A stretch of 64,000 nucleotides of DNA, from NCBI GenBank assembly GCA_003996215.1, contig QJPP01007217.1:1054001-1118000 (forward strand). Direction: 5' to 3'. Made by a program: the position numbers and the translations under genes. The first letter of the stretch is position 1. The number at the start of each line of letters is the position of its first letter. This DNA is from Jaltomata sinuosa (Eukaryota; Streptophyta; Magnoliopsida; Solanales; Solanaceae). The notes beneath the pieces were generated by a model. It ran no database searches. It saw only the letters and a list, made by a program, of their open reading frames with translations, and was not told the origin of the DNA. Shown in pieces: positions 12,788 through 25,291 of the stretch.

Positions 12788-15064
12788 ATGACTGTTGTTG
12801 TTGAAAATCAAGAAGTTGCTGAGTGTGGATGTTTCCTTAGTGCATGGCTTTGGTTCAACAAATTAGTAAAGAAACTAATGTTTAAGGTTGTTGATACAGC
12901 AATCAGTGCAAGGAAATTAGGAAAAGAAGATCCAAGAAGAATTGTTCATTCTCTCAAAGTTGGATTTGCAATAACTCTAGTGTCACTCTTCTATTATTTC
13001 GAGCCTAAATTTCACTATGAAGGCTTTGGTGTTTCTGCAATGTGGGCTGTTCTCACTGTCGTCGTCGTCTTCGAATTTACTGTTGGTATGCTTATCCTAC
13101 CTTAATTATCATCAATCTACTTATTAAGAAAAACGGATTAATTCAACTTAGATACACTGACAGTACTACAAATGATTTTTTCGATGTATTTTTAGCGTAA
13201 CATGCATGTCATATATTATAAGTTTATATCTATTGACATTTGTTGTACGTTTTGCAGGAGCAACACTTGGAAGAGCTATAAATAGAGGGATTGCAACATT
13301 CTTAGGTGCTTCAGTAGCTGGTGGAGTTCATCGGTTAGCTTGTTTCTCTGGCTCAAAGACATTGGAGCCTATTTTACTTGGCATTTTTCTCTTTTCAATA
13401 GGTAATTCAACAACAACAACAAAAAGAAAAAGCTCATTAATTAGATCATTTGTATTATGTGTTCTAATTAATGTTATTTTTGTGCATGTAGCTGCAATTG
13501 TGACATATTTGAGATTTCTTCCCAAATTGAAGGCAAGATATGACTATGGTGTCCTAATTTTTATTTTGACGTTCTCGTTAGTCTCCGTTTCGGGCTATCA
13601 CGATGAACAAGTACTGGAAATGGCACATACGAGGTTATCCACAATTCTTATAGGATGTGCTACTGCCTTTGTTGTTTGCATTTTCATATGTCCTGTTTGG
13701 GCTGGTGAAGAACTTCACAACAAAATTTCCTCCAATCTTGAAAAGCTTGGCTCTTTTCTTGAAGGTATAGTCCATTTTTCTGTACTTATGTGACAAATAA
13801 AAGTAGCCAAAAAGAAAAGTCATATGACTAATTTAAGTCTTGAATTTTGTGAACTTTGACAGTGTTTGGGGCTGAATATTTAAACACATCATGTGGGGCA
13901 GCTGGTGAACAAAAAGCATCTGATCTGCAGGGATATAAAAGTGTCCTTAATTCAAAAAGCACTGAAGAAGTACTGGTGAGTAAAGAGCTCTCTTACAAAC
14001 AGACATACAATAACAATTGAAAATAAACGAGTTTAACTTCTATATATTAATCGATAGATCCATAAAAGTAATTACAAATAATCTTTTATAATAAGTGGAT
14101 TTAATGATATGAGAAATAAGATGAGTAACCTATTACAACAGCTTCCTCCTATGTCCAGTACTCGCGATTTTCTCCTTTTTAACTTTTTTCTTTTCTTCAT
14201 GTTTTTGCAGGCTAATTTTGCAAAATGGGAGCCTAGGCATGGAAAGTTTAGGTATCGCCATCCTTGGGCTCAATATTTGGAAATTGGTGGCATTGCTAGA
14301 GATTGTGCTTACAGAATTCATGCCCTAAACGGCTATATTAACTCTGAAACTAAGGTAATAACTAATTATATTTTATCAAACAAATAAAAGAGTCAATTAT
14401 CATGACGTGTCAAAAATTTATTTACAAGAATATACGTCCTTGGAGGTGGCTGGTATTGAACTTTTGACCCCGCATCTCATAGGCCAAAACATCAAAGTTC
14501 AATAAGTTTTGACTTTTGAACTTGTATGTATGTCCATGAGGCAAGAGACTCTCAAAAGTTCAAAATCACTCATTTTTAATTCATTGGATATAATTTCCGG
14601 AAGTTTTATATGGTCCTACTTAATTATTGCAGATTGGACAGGAAATTAGAACTAGAATTCAAGAACCATGCATGAAGGTGAGTACAGAATGTGGTCATGT
14701 TTTGAAAGAATTAGCACTAGCTATGAAGACAATGACATATCCACTCACCATTACAGTCCACATTGACAATGCAAAAATTGCTGCTGAAAATCTCAAGTCA
14801 TTGCTACAGACAAATAGTTCATGGGAGGAAATGAATTTTTCTGATATCATTCCTATTGCCACAGTAGCTTCATTACTCATAGAGATAGTTTCTTATACTA
14901 TAAAGATGGTGGAATCATTTGATCAACTTGCTACCTTAGCTAGATTCAAGAAGACTAATCGATTCGCCCCGGTAAGAATAAGAACTGGTAGTTGGAAAAG
15001 GAAAAGAGTAATGCCAGAGCAGAGTACAGAAAATGTACATCATCATGTTATTGCAGCAGAGTGA
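12788..15064 (+). CDS. Aluminium-activated malate transporter family anion channel (ALMT)
   Basis: Membrane anion channel of the ALMT family, which carries malate and other anions across the plasma membrane or tonoplast. Exons: 12788-13085, 13258-13401, 13492-13764, 13863-13975, 14211-14354 and 14633-15064. The phases join without a stop to 467 aa, normal for the family. The N-terminal part (about residues 50-210) holds the hydrophobic segments, starting with HSLKVGFAITLVSLFYY and including the GATLGRAINRG block and LPKLKARYDYG. The C-terminal half is the hydrophilic domain with the conserved WEP motif (AKWEPRHGKF, about residue 281). The sequence resembles the ALMT2/7/8/10 group more than guard-cell ALMT12, but subgroup and substrate cannot be fixed by eye. 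The final exon is short of the long tail some members have. It is convergent with the bHLH gene, whose stop is about 1.4 kb away. Confidence 0.93.
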
Positions 15065-15291
15065 TAGCCAGTGACAAAGTCAGAAATTCGAACAAATTAA
15101 AGGATTCGGAAAAAAAATGTTGTTGTGTCACAATTAAAGAATTTTTGTAACACAATATGTAATTTTCCCTGTGAAGAAATTTTGTTACATAATATAAAAC
15201 TTTTTGGCAGAGAAGATTCAATTGAAAGCGCCCCGGATTATGAGGCACACTTGATGAATGATGATGCAGAAATATATAGTTTAGAACCTTT

Positions 15292-15410
15292 CAACAACAT
15301 ATTCATTGTAATTTCACAAGTGAGGTCTAGGGAGGGTGGTGTATACACAACCTTACCCACCTTGTGAAGATAGAGAGGTTATTTTCGATAGACCCTCGGC
15401 TCTAAGTTAT
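15292..15410 (+). repeat. SolS-like SINE remnant after ALMT
   Basis: ATTTCACAAGTGAGGTCTAGGG, then ATACACAACCTTACCC and GAGAGGTTATTTTCGATAG, ending ACCCTCGGCTC, match the common Solanaceae SINE-like consensus. It lies about 230 bp past the ALMT stop and may be part of its 3' transcript. Confidence 0.55.
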
Positions 15411-16200
15411 GTTTTAGAACCTTTATGGTGTATAATGTCCATAAAAGGTATACTATTTTCTTACCCCTTTGGGATGAACAAGGCATAGAGCTCCTAGAGG
15501 AAAACTAGTTTTTTTTAAAGTAAAAAATTTAGTTGTTTATCAGCACAAAATAAATCAACTTGGAGTTTTCTGAGAAGCAGCTTGCAACAATATACTAGCA
15601 TATTTCATTCCAATTGATTCTATATAGCAATATATGGCAAGTAAATAAAAACTAAAGTATTACTAACTCTCCAACAGTTACTATGTTAAGTTAATAATAA
15701 TAATTCAAGGAACCAACCTCCTCCAAATTATAATACTAATTAAATATGTGTTACCAAACTACAAATAATTTTAGATAAATTATACAAAATACACCACATA
15801 AATGTACATACCTATACGCAACATATACAGCCGGTGTATAGGCAATATATACTTTGGCCATGTTGGTAAACTAGATGGCCCATTTACGTTAAGTTTCATA
15901 AGCTGAAAGCTAAGAGTCACAGAAATGACAGAAATAGTTCAGGGGAATGGACAGCTTACAACAGTCACTTGGGCTGCAGAAGCAGAATTGGAAGCCCAAA
16001 AGCACACAGAGAACTTACAATAAAGGAACACATCAGCTAGTAAAATCTCCTAGCACCCCTTCTATCATCTCAAACTTTCCTATACAATAACTAAGAAACC
16101 ACCCTTTTATGACATGATCCATTTCATTCTATCATTTTCTTCATAACCTACCTCATAAAACAAGAACACTTTTAGGAAAGAATCAAAGCAGCAATTAGCT
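15411..16200. other. Convergent spacer between ALMT and the bHLH gene
   Basis: It should contain the 3' ends of both neighbouring transcripts. I see no gene, RNA or clear mobile element. Confidence 0.5.
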
Positions 16201-16486
16201 TATGCAAGCATAGGTATTCTATAGATCTGATTGCTACATATTTTACAGGTTTACAGCCAGTGATGGATTGGAATATTCTATCCACCTTGAATGAGGCCCT
16301 AAGATAGAAATATGCTCTTCAAGAGATTCCAAATTTCTGATACACCTTGGCTCATGGGATTAAAAGAATTATCGATTAGCCTTAGAACCACCAGAAGTAT
16401 CATTTTGGTGTAAATGTTAGTCATGGCAAGCATGTATTTGCCGCTTGCTCTTAACATTACCGGGTGAAGCAGTAGTAACATGTTGA

Positions 16487-19400
16487 TCACAGCAAACTAC
16501 AAGCTCTACCAGTTGAAGGTATCGAGGTTGCTTGGTGGAATGAATGCACCATTGCTGTGTTGTTATCAGCAGCACTGGCAGGTTCTGCTCCACCTTTCGC
16601 TGTTTGCTCCAAGAGGCGAACGAGAGAAATGAATATCTCCATCCTTGTGACATCTCTATTTGCCTGTTTTCAAATAGCAAATTCTAGGTCATGTTAAATG
16701 ACAAACAACCAAGCAAAATTGTGCGAGTACAAGAAGCAGGTTACATCCAATACTTGATTGGTTACCTCTACAGCAAATTGTGCCCATATTTTGTCGTTCC
16801 TGGTTTCCATTACCCCCTTCAGAATAGTCAAGCCCAATCCTCTTATAATGTCAGCTATTTCCAAAAATAAGCCCCGTTCCTCGCAAAGCATCTGCAGAGA
16901 ACATAAAATTTAAATGAGCCATCAGGCATATTTTTTCAGTAATAATGAGGTCCTGTCAGATATGCTAGAAGAGTGGACAAAAGGATCATTATTTTGAGAT
17001 GCATAGAAACCAACCTCCACAAGCATTTGACGAGGTTGATTCAGATCCTCAACTATAATAGGGCAGACCATAGACTGTGAGCCTACTTCATATGCCCACG
17101 TTGCTCCGCCTTCAAGATTATCCTTTAAAAGCAATTCTCCTTCCTTACTGATAATCTGCAGGTTCACAACAGAAGGACAGAAGTGATGACCAATTCTCAC
17201 ATGAAAGTCAGGCCTTCTGTATGATTTATTAACTCTGAAACTTATAGCATAAACTAGCCACTCTTATAGCTGACTTTCTTGAACTTGAAAACTCTTTTTC
17301 TCATGATCTCCAGCAGTAAATTTAACTACCGAATCACACCACAGTATATCAATAAAAAAAAATCCAGTTTTTTCAGTATCACGAGAGTAAGGCTAAATGG
17401 TTATGATCCAACCTTTGACTCTCCAGTCTGTTTTAGTTTGTCTGCATGCTTTGTGACACTTTGCAAGAAAAGCATGTGTTTGATCGTGCGTTCGAACAGT
17501 GCATCAATGCTGCACTGAAATCAGATGATCCGACAAGGAAAAGCATTAGTAAGAGCAAAATTTTCATTAAACAAAATTGGAAAATAATAAAACAAAAATA
17601 ACAAAGAGTAAACAGGAATTCCAAGTGTCAAAAGGATGTGTATCACCTTTGCCCCATTAGGCACAATTTCTCGAAGTTCCTTCACGCGATCTTGGATCAT
17701 TTGCCGATCTTTTGGTCTTGGCCTAGGATTCTCTCCTGGTTTAAGCCTTTTGCGACTTGTTTTGCTCATTTCATCTGGCTTTTTAGAATAGCCTGTTGAA
17801 ACACTGCTTGACGGCTTTGTGTCGTAACCACTTTCCACCCATGAACTGATCGTTGATCCATAAATTGAACTATTTTGAGAATACATTCCTGTGTTTTCTT
17901 TCGAGCACTCAGACCTGAACGAACAAGAACTCATTGCTCCTGATTTTGAAAGTGTCTTGGGAGACCCAAATTGCTCTCCCTGAATTTGACTGGAGACCCC
18001 AACTCGGTCATAGGAACATGAAGCATTAGGGACAGAGGAGCTGCTCAAATTTGTTATCGTCGTTCGGCTAGAAACATTGTCATCCAGGCTCTGCTTAGCA
18101 GAACGATTTGATACCATAGTATCTAAAATACGGTCAAAACCAGTCATGGAGAACATACAACTATCTGAGTTTCCTTGGTTGATGGTAGAAGAAGCATCCC
18201 GACTTATTGTAGAAGCCGAGCTATTCTTAATCCAATCCTTTGTGTTTGAGTTTGGTTCATTGCATTGCTCATTGTTCCAGCTGCCATTTAGAAGTCTGTT
18301 CTTAAAATCAGCACCCAAAACATCAAACAAGTCATCCCCCGACTGACATTGGACATGCACATCTCCATATGCACTGTCAAATAAGGGATTCCGCACTCCG
18401 TGTTCATGTTTTTCAGTATAAGCATCCTGAATGCACTCACTTGAATTTGGCTGCTCATTCTGTGTTAACATAACGCCGAGTGCTTGAAACAAATCATTTT
18501 CTACCATTCTCTTGCTCGCATCCAACAAATATTCTGCACCTTGCCCATCCAAAGAATGATTATTAATCACATGGTTCACATCATATTTAGAAGATGCATT
18601 CAATTCAGAAGAACTGATTTGAAGCCCATTTCCAATATTTTCTGTGCAAGAGATGATTTTGTGTGGTGGTCTGCTGGCATCTGCGAAAAAATTGGGATGT
18701 GGAATTGATTTCTGATACTTATCCACTTCTTTGCACAATTCAGTTACTCCGGTGGATAGAACAGAATTTTCATAAAACTTGGACATCGCAACATAATCGG
18801 ATCTTGCCTCAGATGATCCAAAGCCATTTGGCAGAGTTAAATTGCTTTTCGCAAGACTATTTTCACCAGAGATCTGTTGTTCAGTTAACATTATGCTGCC
18901 ACTATCTAGAGTTAATGAGCCAACAGAAGATTCCTGACAGAATGGTGGCTTTGGAATGTACTGCAAAGCCTGTTGCTTCGTCCATATGTCGGGGTTTGGA
19001 GGAATTACCTCAGTTTTGATCACATTATTTGTCAGCTGGCTGTTCAGATACATGCATGGTTTCACTTCTGGCGAAACTTTCTTGTGAAAGCAGTTATCAT
19101 GGCAGTCAGCAAGACTTTGAGTGACATTGGAGTCTTGAAACGTTGCATCAGCCAAAGAAGAAGAAGTTTTCCCAATGAAACCCTCAGCCTGAATTGAGTT
19201 ACCCTTGTCGATTATTGAAGCGGAGTTCATTACTTTGGCTCTCCCACAATATTCCGTTGAGACTGAACTCCCAAGGTAAATTGGTCTAGAAGTTTCTAGA
19301 GCAGGTTCTTTTGTTGCATTCTCATCAGATAATAAAACACCAGGGACACATCCTAGTTGACTTATTAGCGTTTTCACATCCTCCACAAATCCCATATTCT

Positions 19401-21834
19401 CCATTATCTGAGGCAACAAAAATGACCATTTCACTTCCGACCAATATTTGAACCAGTTAAGCACAGTTAAACAACTAGCAAACAAAATGATCATCCCTAG
19501 ACATATCTGGCCTAAGCACTAACTGAAAGATTAAGCACATTTCACATTGATAGAATCACTTCTTTCTGACGCATTATATTTACAATAACAGGCAACAAAA
19601 CACTTGCCATATTTAGCCCCCTCCCCAAACCTTAAAGCATACAAGACCTTTTTGTTTGAAATTTGAACTGGGAATTGATTACATCCACTTTCAATTGACT
19701 AATGATTTATTTGTTAAGAACAGATCCCCAAAGCGCAATCGGCTTGAAGGCTGACCAAGAAACATAGATTCTAAAAGTGCAAAAAGCGAAAGACTTACGT
19801 GCAAGTATGAACCAAATAGAACAACGCCATGAGGAAGAACAGGAATAACTGAAATTGTCTGCATAACAATGTTATATAAAGAATTTAATTAAGTTACAAA
19901 AAATATAGACAGCATAGCATATCAATGACATCAAGATTATTATACCTCGATGCCAGCTGAAAATTGTTGGCAAAGTTCTTTCAAAACCTAATAAGACCAC
20001 AGAATATGGAAGCAAGAGTAAGCATCAGTTGATCAACCCAGTAGTATACTACAAGAAACCAATAGCATTACATCTTAGTATCAGCAAATTGGAGAGATCT
20101 AGCATCAGTATGTAAGCTTGGCTTAACTTTAAGAGATCTCCGAGCTTCTAAATTCAGTTGAATAGTAAAACAAACTTCTTTAACCACACAAATAGATTTT
20201 AAAAGGGAAATTGTTCATATTTTGAATCCAACAGAGAAAGTACAAACATATATACTTAGTTGACACAGACTATACTTTATGGTGGAATGGCATCCTAAAG
20301 GAAAACAATTGACAGCTGGCGCGCAAGAACTATCAAAATACGTACCTCTGGTGGATGAGCATCTCTACTTAAACCTTTCAATAGAATCCACTGATGGTTT
20401 CCAGTGACTGCAGCCCGGCCAATTAGCCTGAGACGCAATATTAAAGATATAACATATGAAGTCACTCTATCCAGCTCTCATTTTAGGATAGAAAACCTTA
20501 ATAAGCTGCATTTAGAAAAGACCATACCCTTCTCCTACTAGATTGAACTGACTGTCCATCATCATTTTGTTTACAAGCAAATGCAAGTTCTCCCCTGCTT
20601 GATTCAGAAACTGAGAATTTTGAATCCCACCAGAAACCCAACAAGCACTCCAATCTTGGAAAGCTATCTCTGGATTCTCAACTCCAGAAGTTTCAAGAAT
20701 ATTAGAGAATGTTGAAGTTTCATAATAAGATTCTTCCCAAATTAAAAGCCTGGAAAACCACAAGAGAAATATCAATTCATTTGCCGTACTTGAAAAACTT
20801 TAATCAAGGATAGAAAAATATCAGCAAAGTCATCCACAGAAAGTGACAGCTCTCTGATTCCTATTTCACAAGATTACTGGAAAAGTGTAAGCAACTAAAG
20901 AACAAGAGACAAGAAGTTTGATAATAGGAACATAGAGAATCAAACAAAATTGACAAAGCCAGTAATGAGTATGTTTGTGCAAAGCAGATCACAACAGTTG
21001 GAAAGGGTTTTATAAGATCACAACAAATCTGCTTTTTTCAACTTCCTCAAAGATTCTTGAAGACAAATCATATTGGACCAGCGACAACATTCCAAAAACA
21101 GAAAATGAAGTCATAAGATTACAAAACATTACAACAATATCCCATAACTCTATTATCCATCTAATCACATCGTAATCGACAACGGAATACATAGAAAATG
21201 AAGTCATCAGATTACAAAACACAAACATTACAACAATATCTTATAAGTTTATTATCCGTCAAATCATATCGTAATCGACAGCAAAATAAACAACTTTAGC
21301 TCTATTACCACAGCATTATGGTACATACCAAGAAAGCTGTGTCTTTGGTCAAACAAGGGAGACTGTGAAAAAAGGAACTGAACACAATAGAATCAGTAGA
21401 ACTCAATTTACAGTTTTGCAGCAGCACTTAACAACAAAAGGACCGTCAGTCTTTTAACTTTTCCAGTTCTTACATTCATTTACCCTCTATTTTCTCAGCA
21501 AAGAAAAACTATCAGCAGAACAGCGAAAACAAAAAAAGCATAACAGAGTAAGTAAAACTTAAGAAAGCTAAATACAAGCATATTCAAATTAGAAATATGT
21601 ACTCACATTTTTCTCCATTGTGTTAAACAAGAACTTACTTAGCTTTATACTCAAACCAGAAGACAAAGATTACATCTTTTTGAAAAATATAGCTACATCC
21701 ACATGGAAGAAATGAAAGAAACATTGATTAGAAACTCACTTGGTGTTTTGGCAACCGATCTTCCAGAAAACAGCATAAGACCACTGGTTTACTCCACAGA
21801 GAGTTTTCAAAACCTCTTTCAGCAAGTACCCCAT
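16487..21834 (-). CDS. LONESOME HIGHWAY-like atypical bHLH transcription factor (LHW/bHLH155 clade)
   Basis: Nuclear regulator of the LHW family, whose members pair with TMO5-type bHLHs in vascular development. Exons in reading order: 21834-21740, 20749-20528, 20427-20346, 19987-19946, 19858-19799, 19407-17647, 17514-17413, 17155-17015, 16891-16766 and 16663-16487. All phases join, giving 935 aa. The N-terminal bHLH-MYC_N domain (about 1-175) starts MGYLLKEVLKTLCG and contains CGVNQWSYAVFWKIGC. A long Ser/Asn-rich middle follows (175-715). The bHLH region is about 720-790 (RPRPKDRQMIQDRVKELRE, then CSIDALFERTIKHMLFLQSV), followed by an ACT-like C-terminal domain. The basic region is LHW-like and lacks the classical E-box contact pattern. 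At 935 aa it exceeds the 650-720 aa Arabidopsis members because of the large sixth exon, which fits the LHL1/LHL2 side of the clade. The leader carries uORFs (separate entries). Confidence 0.93.
20041..20340. other. bHLH intron 3
   Basis: Intron sequence with a T-rich acceptor and no recognisable insertion. Confidence 0.5.
21101..21283. repeat. ~91-bp tandem duplication in bHLH intron 1
   Basis: The block GAAAATGAAGTCAT..AGATTACAAAACA..CATTACAACAATATC..TAATCGACA occurs twice in a row (about 21101-21191 and 21192-21283), with roughly 10% difference and a 6-bp insertion. The flanking exons are unaffected. Confidence 0.8.
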
Positions 21835-21885
21835 AGCAAGTTTTGGTGTTATTTGTATGTATCCCCAGAAGACACCAAACCAATA

Positions 21886-21891
21886 TTACAT
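21886..21891 (-). promoter_or_regulatory. AUGUAA start-stop element in bHLH leader
   Basis: Read on the minus strand, ATGTAA (context ATATATGTAATAT) lies 57 nt before the bHLH start codon and on the same exon side of the leader. It is the smallest possible uORF. The same hexamer in Arabidopsis NIP5;1 makes ribosomes stall and mRNA decay when boron is high. A function here is inference. Confidence 0.5.
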
Positions 21892-21954
21892 ATATGGATG
21901 TCTCAATAGAGAAAAAAAACAGTTCTTTTTTTTACTATTTCTGCAGTAAATGGT

Positions 21955-22062
21955 CTAACTTCCCCGGCAAGACCCACGCCCTGCCTGTTTAGTTCTCAAT
22001 CCACCACTTCTCTTCCTTTGTGGATCCAAATTCACAACAATCATACATGACCTGCAACCCAT
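21955..22062 (-). CDS. Candidate conserved uORF peptide (35 aa) of the bHLH gene
   Basis: A minus-strand ATG at 22062 opens 35 codons ending at TAG 21955, about 120 nt before the main start. The peptide begins MGCRSCMIVVNLDPQ, is rich in Cys, Arg and Gly, and ends GRGSCRGS. Its codon make-up is far less AT-rich than the surrounding leader, as expected of a selected coding sequence. LHW-clade genes include one Arabidopsis member (At2g31280, CPuORF7, from memory) with a conserved peptide uORF. A second in-frame ATG is six codons in. A CAG/GT just after the first ATG could be a splice acceptor, so the exact N-terminus is uncertain. Confidence 0.55.
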   Translation of the reverse strand: MGCRSCMIVVNLDPQRKRSGGLRTKQAGRGSCRGS

Positions 22063-22762
22063 TATAGTGGTATAAAGGAGAGGAGACGAAAGAAAGTGAA
22101 AGAGAGGAAACTGAGAAAAGCTAAAACTTTTCTCTCTAGATAGTAAAAACTGAGAAGACCCTTTACAAGAAACTACACAATACCACAAGCTTTAAGCTCA
22201 CAGTTAATAACAAACACAATTTTCTCCATTTTCAGAAAAACCCCAAATCAAGAATCCAAGAAAAATGAATATTGAGTGTATGTAGATGTAAAGATCAGAA
22301 CTTTTCAGAGAGTTCTTGAGTGGGATATAGTTTATCTCTTTTCTGGTGTACTAATGTTACGTCACACTGTGTGTTGTGTGTGTTTCTGGGGAGATTAAAG
22401 AAAGGCTTTTTGTGAAGTGGTGCTGTTTTGTTTCACTGCTGGCAATGGTATTTGCTTACTTCTTAGATGAATGAAGAAGAAGAAGAAAATTGGCCATGAT
22501 TAAACAAACAATGTGGAGGAGAGGATTTAATTGACAGAAACAGGCTTGGAAGTAGTAGAGAACTACGATTTTACCACTGTTGTCAGCTTTCTAGTCTTTT
22601 TCAAGTTCAGGGGCTTTTGTGTTTTGTGCATTGGGACTATACATGGAATCTTGGATTTCCAATTTCTTCTGCTCAAGGGAAACAGATTTAACATTCTCTT
22701 TTACCCAAACAAAAAGGCTAATTCAAAAGGAAAATGTTTACATATTTTAACCAACAATTAAT

Positions 22763-22945
22763 TAGGTATCATTTGGATTGGGAATAAGTTATTTTGAGAT
22801 TAATTATCCTACTATGTATACAAAATAACTTATTCCATCACTATAGTATAAATAGTGAAATAGATAATTTCAGAATTAACTAATCCTGTATTTTATTCCA
22901 GAATTATTATATCTAATACCTCACGCCAAATAACCCCTTCAAATA
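22763..22945. mobile_element. hAT-type MITE (decayed)
   Basis: The left part, TATCATTTGGATTGGGAATAAGTTATT, and the inverted right part, ending CGCCAAATAACCCCTT, form an imperfect inverted repeat. They carry the T(G)TTTGG/CCAAA(T/C)A edges typical of Solanaceae hAT MITEs. The target duplication is not clear. Confidence 0.45.
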
Positions 22946-25025
22946 TTATGGCAAAGATAGAAAAAAATTTAGCGCTCGGTTAAACCTCCTTTTCTCCACT
23001 TAGATTTGCCCCTCGCTACCAGTTAAATTATATCGATGACATCAAAAGTTTTGACATGTTATACGTGATTTAAGTCCAATCTAAATTATGTATTTCTCCT
23101 CTTCTAATTCATGTGATATTTTTATACTTAATTAAATATTATCACATAAATTAGAACGAAAAAAATATCAGAGTAATATATTTATGGAGGAGGTAGTTTA
23201 TTTGTAAAGCAACCTCCTTTTGCTTTTGGTGGAGTATAAATTGGGGACCTCAAAGTTTGTACTTTCTTACTTTTTCTTTTTCTTCTTTTTTTTTAAATTT
23301 TTTTTTACTTCTACTTCTTAATGGGAAGTCAGAAGCTTATTCAGAGATTGTAGTCATCAAGGGGAGTTGTCCATAGTGGGAGTCGCTTTCACCATTTTTC
23401 TCTACCATAGTCACCCCTTCCCTTTTACTTATTTTACATCCATGCCACTCATCGTGAATTCCATTCAGTTTTTTTTTTCAAAAAAAATAATATATTTTGT
23501 ACTAATAAGTGATTTAATTTATATGAGACATGAAACTAGAGATAAAGAAATGATCAACGAAGGACAATTTAAATTTTAGTTTATTATCTTTGAATGCAAG
23601 TCATTATCGAAGAAGTTACGTTGAAAAATCTAATCCTGAGATACTATTATAGAGAGCAAAATAGGACCGATGTTGAACTTACTCGCCAAGGTAGGAGCAA
23701 AGGAATGATTTTTTAATAGTTTAAATTTTTTTAGTAGTTCTTTGAATATGACCAGACATTTTAGAAACTATAGTTAATAAGTTTTTGGGCTGTAATAGTA
23801 CTAATGGATAGCGCTAATACTACCAGTAACTTGTATATAATCCGTTTTACCAACAAAAAATAGAGTATAATTTATAAATGATTCGTTTATTCATGTATTT
23901 TTATTTTTGAAAATAGTTAAGTCAACGGAGATAAATATGTTCTTTTTTTTTTGTAGGATGCATGCACTAACACAAGTATAGATTAAATTTAACATATTTA
24001 AGCGTTAATAATTGCTAAAAAAAATATTGATTTGGTAGATTTGCATGTCATCAATTTAAATAACAATAGGTATTGACTATGGATAAGCATGCCTAAACAA
24101 TAATCCCATTATTCTAAATTCTAGGTAAGAATTGTTGTATTTCTCCACGTCTTGCAAAATAATTGTATATGTGGGAGACGTTATACTTTTATACTTCTGG
24201 CATTTTCTCTAGTTTACCATGAAATAGATAGTACTTATTTGAATAATTACTTAGCATATCATGGTTACCTAACAACGAAGCATAAAAAAATAATATGGCC
24301 TAGCTAGCAACTCACTACTAATAATTATGTCCTAACTACATGGCATAGTTTTGTTTTTGTTTTATAATTATGCTGGTTAAGTTTATGCACATCTCAAATA
24401 TATAATTTTTATACTTATGAATAATTACATTTCCAACGAGGAATATATATTCAAGAACAAAGTTATAAGTTATAACATCCCAATTACCTCTTGTTTGAGT
24501 ATTTATACCATTTCGATCCTTAATTTTGAGTATTTATTAAATTCCATTCCTTGATTTGAGACTTCTGGTAGGTCAATTTAGTGGTTTGGGACTTGTCAAG
24601 ATGATTTAGTTTGAGATTCGAGGGATTCGGGTGAGTTTTGGGTAAGAAAAATCACATATATAAATCGTTTTAGTGTTTTAGAACTTATCAGGATGATTTA
24701 GTTTGAAACACGAGAATTGTTAATTTTCTTTTTTCGGTGTAGCCGATTTAGTGGACAGTTAGATTGCAATTACGATCTCAAAATTGTCTATCAATTATTA
24801 GTTTTAAACAATCAGTAGCCAGATAAGACAATTTGACAAGTCGTAACTTATATATGTGATTAAAGTGAAAAAAGACAGATACTGTACTATGATCTGATAA
24901 CTCATTTTACACAATTACTAGCCTACTGCTTTTTACTAGCCCGTCAAAAAAAGTTTACACTTACCAAAACAAATTGGGAAACCACCTTTTATTTGCTAGC
25001 CACAAATCACAAAGGATGGAGATTA
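22946..25025. other. Intergenic, AT-rich
   Basis: No gene found. There is a short palindrome around 23100-23160 (CTAATTCATGTGATA and its inverse). The rest looks like old decayed spacer DNA. Confidence 0.5.
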
Positions 25026-25027
25026 TA

Positions 25028-25289
25028 CTCCTCCGTTCCATATTACTTGACCCATGTTGACTTAGCACGTTCTTTAAAATAAATTTTAATTTGAATTAGA
25101 TTTTACTAAATTAACCTTATTAATAATATTTTAGAGCTCTAAATTCGATTACTACTATTTTTGCAGTTATTTAGTACTAAGGGTAGTATGGGAAAGAAGT
25201 AATAAAACTCTCTTGATTTGCTAAAATGGACAAGTAAAATAAAATATTTATTTTTAGTATATGTGCCAAGTAAAATGAAATGAAAGGAG
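25028..25289. mobile_element. Stowaway MITE
   Basis: CTCCTCCGTTCCATATTACTTG at the left and CAAGTAAAATGAAATGAAAGGAG at the right are inverted matches, flanked by TA (25026-25027 and 25290-25291). The related element at 40204-40433 has the same ends. Confidence 0.85.
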
Positions 25290-25291
25290 TA

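Noticed and set aside
18077..19197. Plus-strand ORFs opposite the bHLH sixth exon
   Set aside because: Shadows of the long minus-strand coding exon, which continues the LHW-like protein and splices in phase on both sides.
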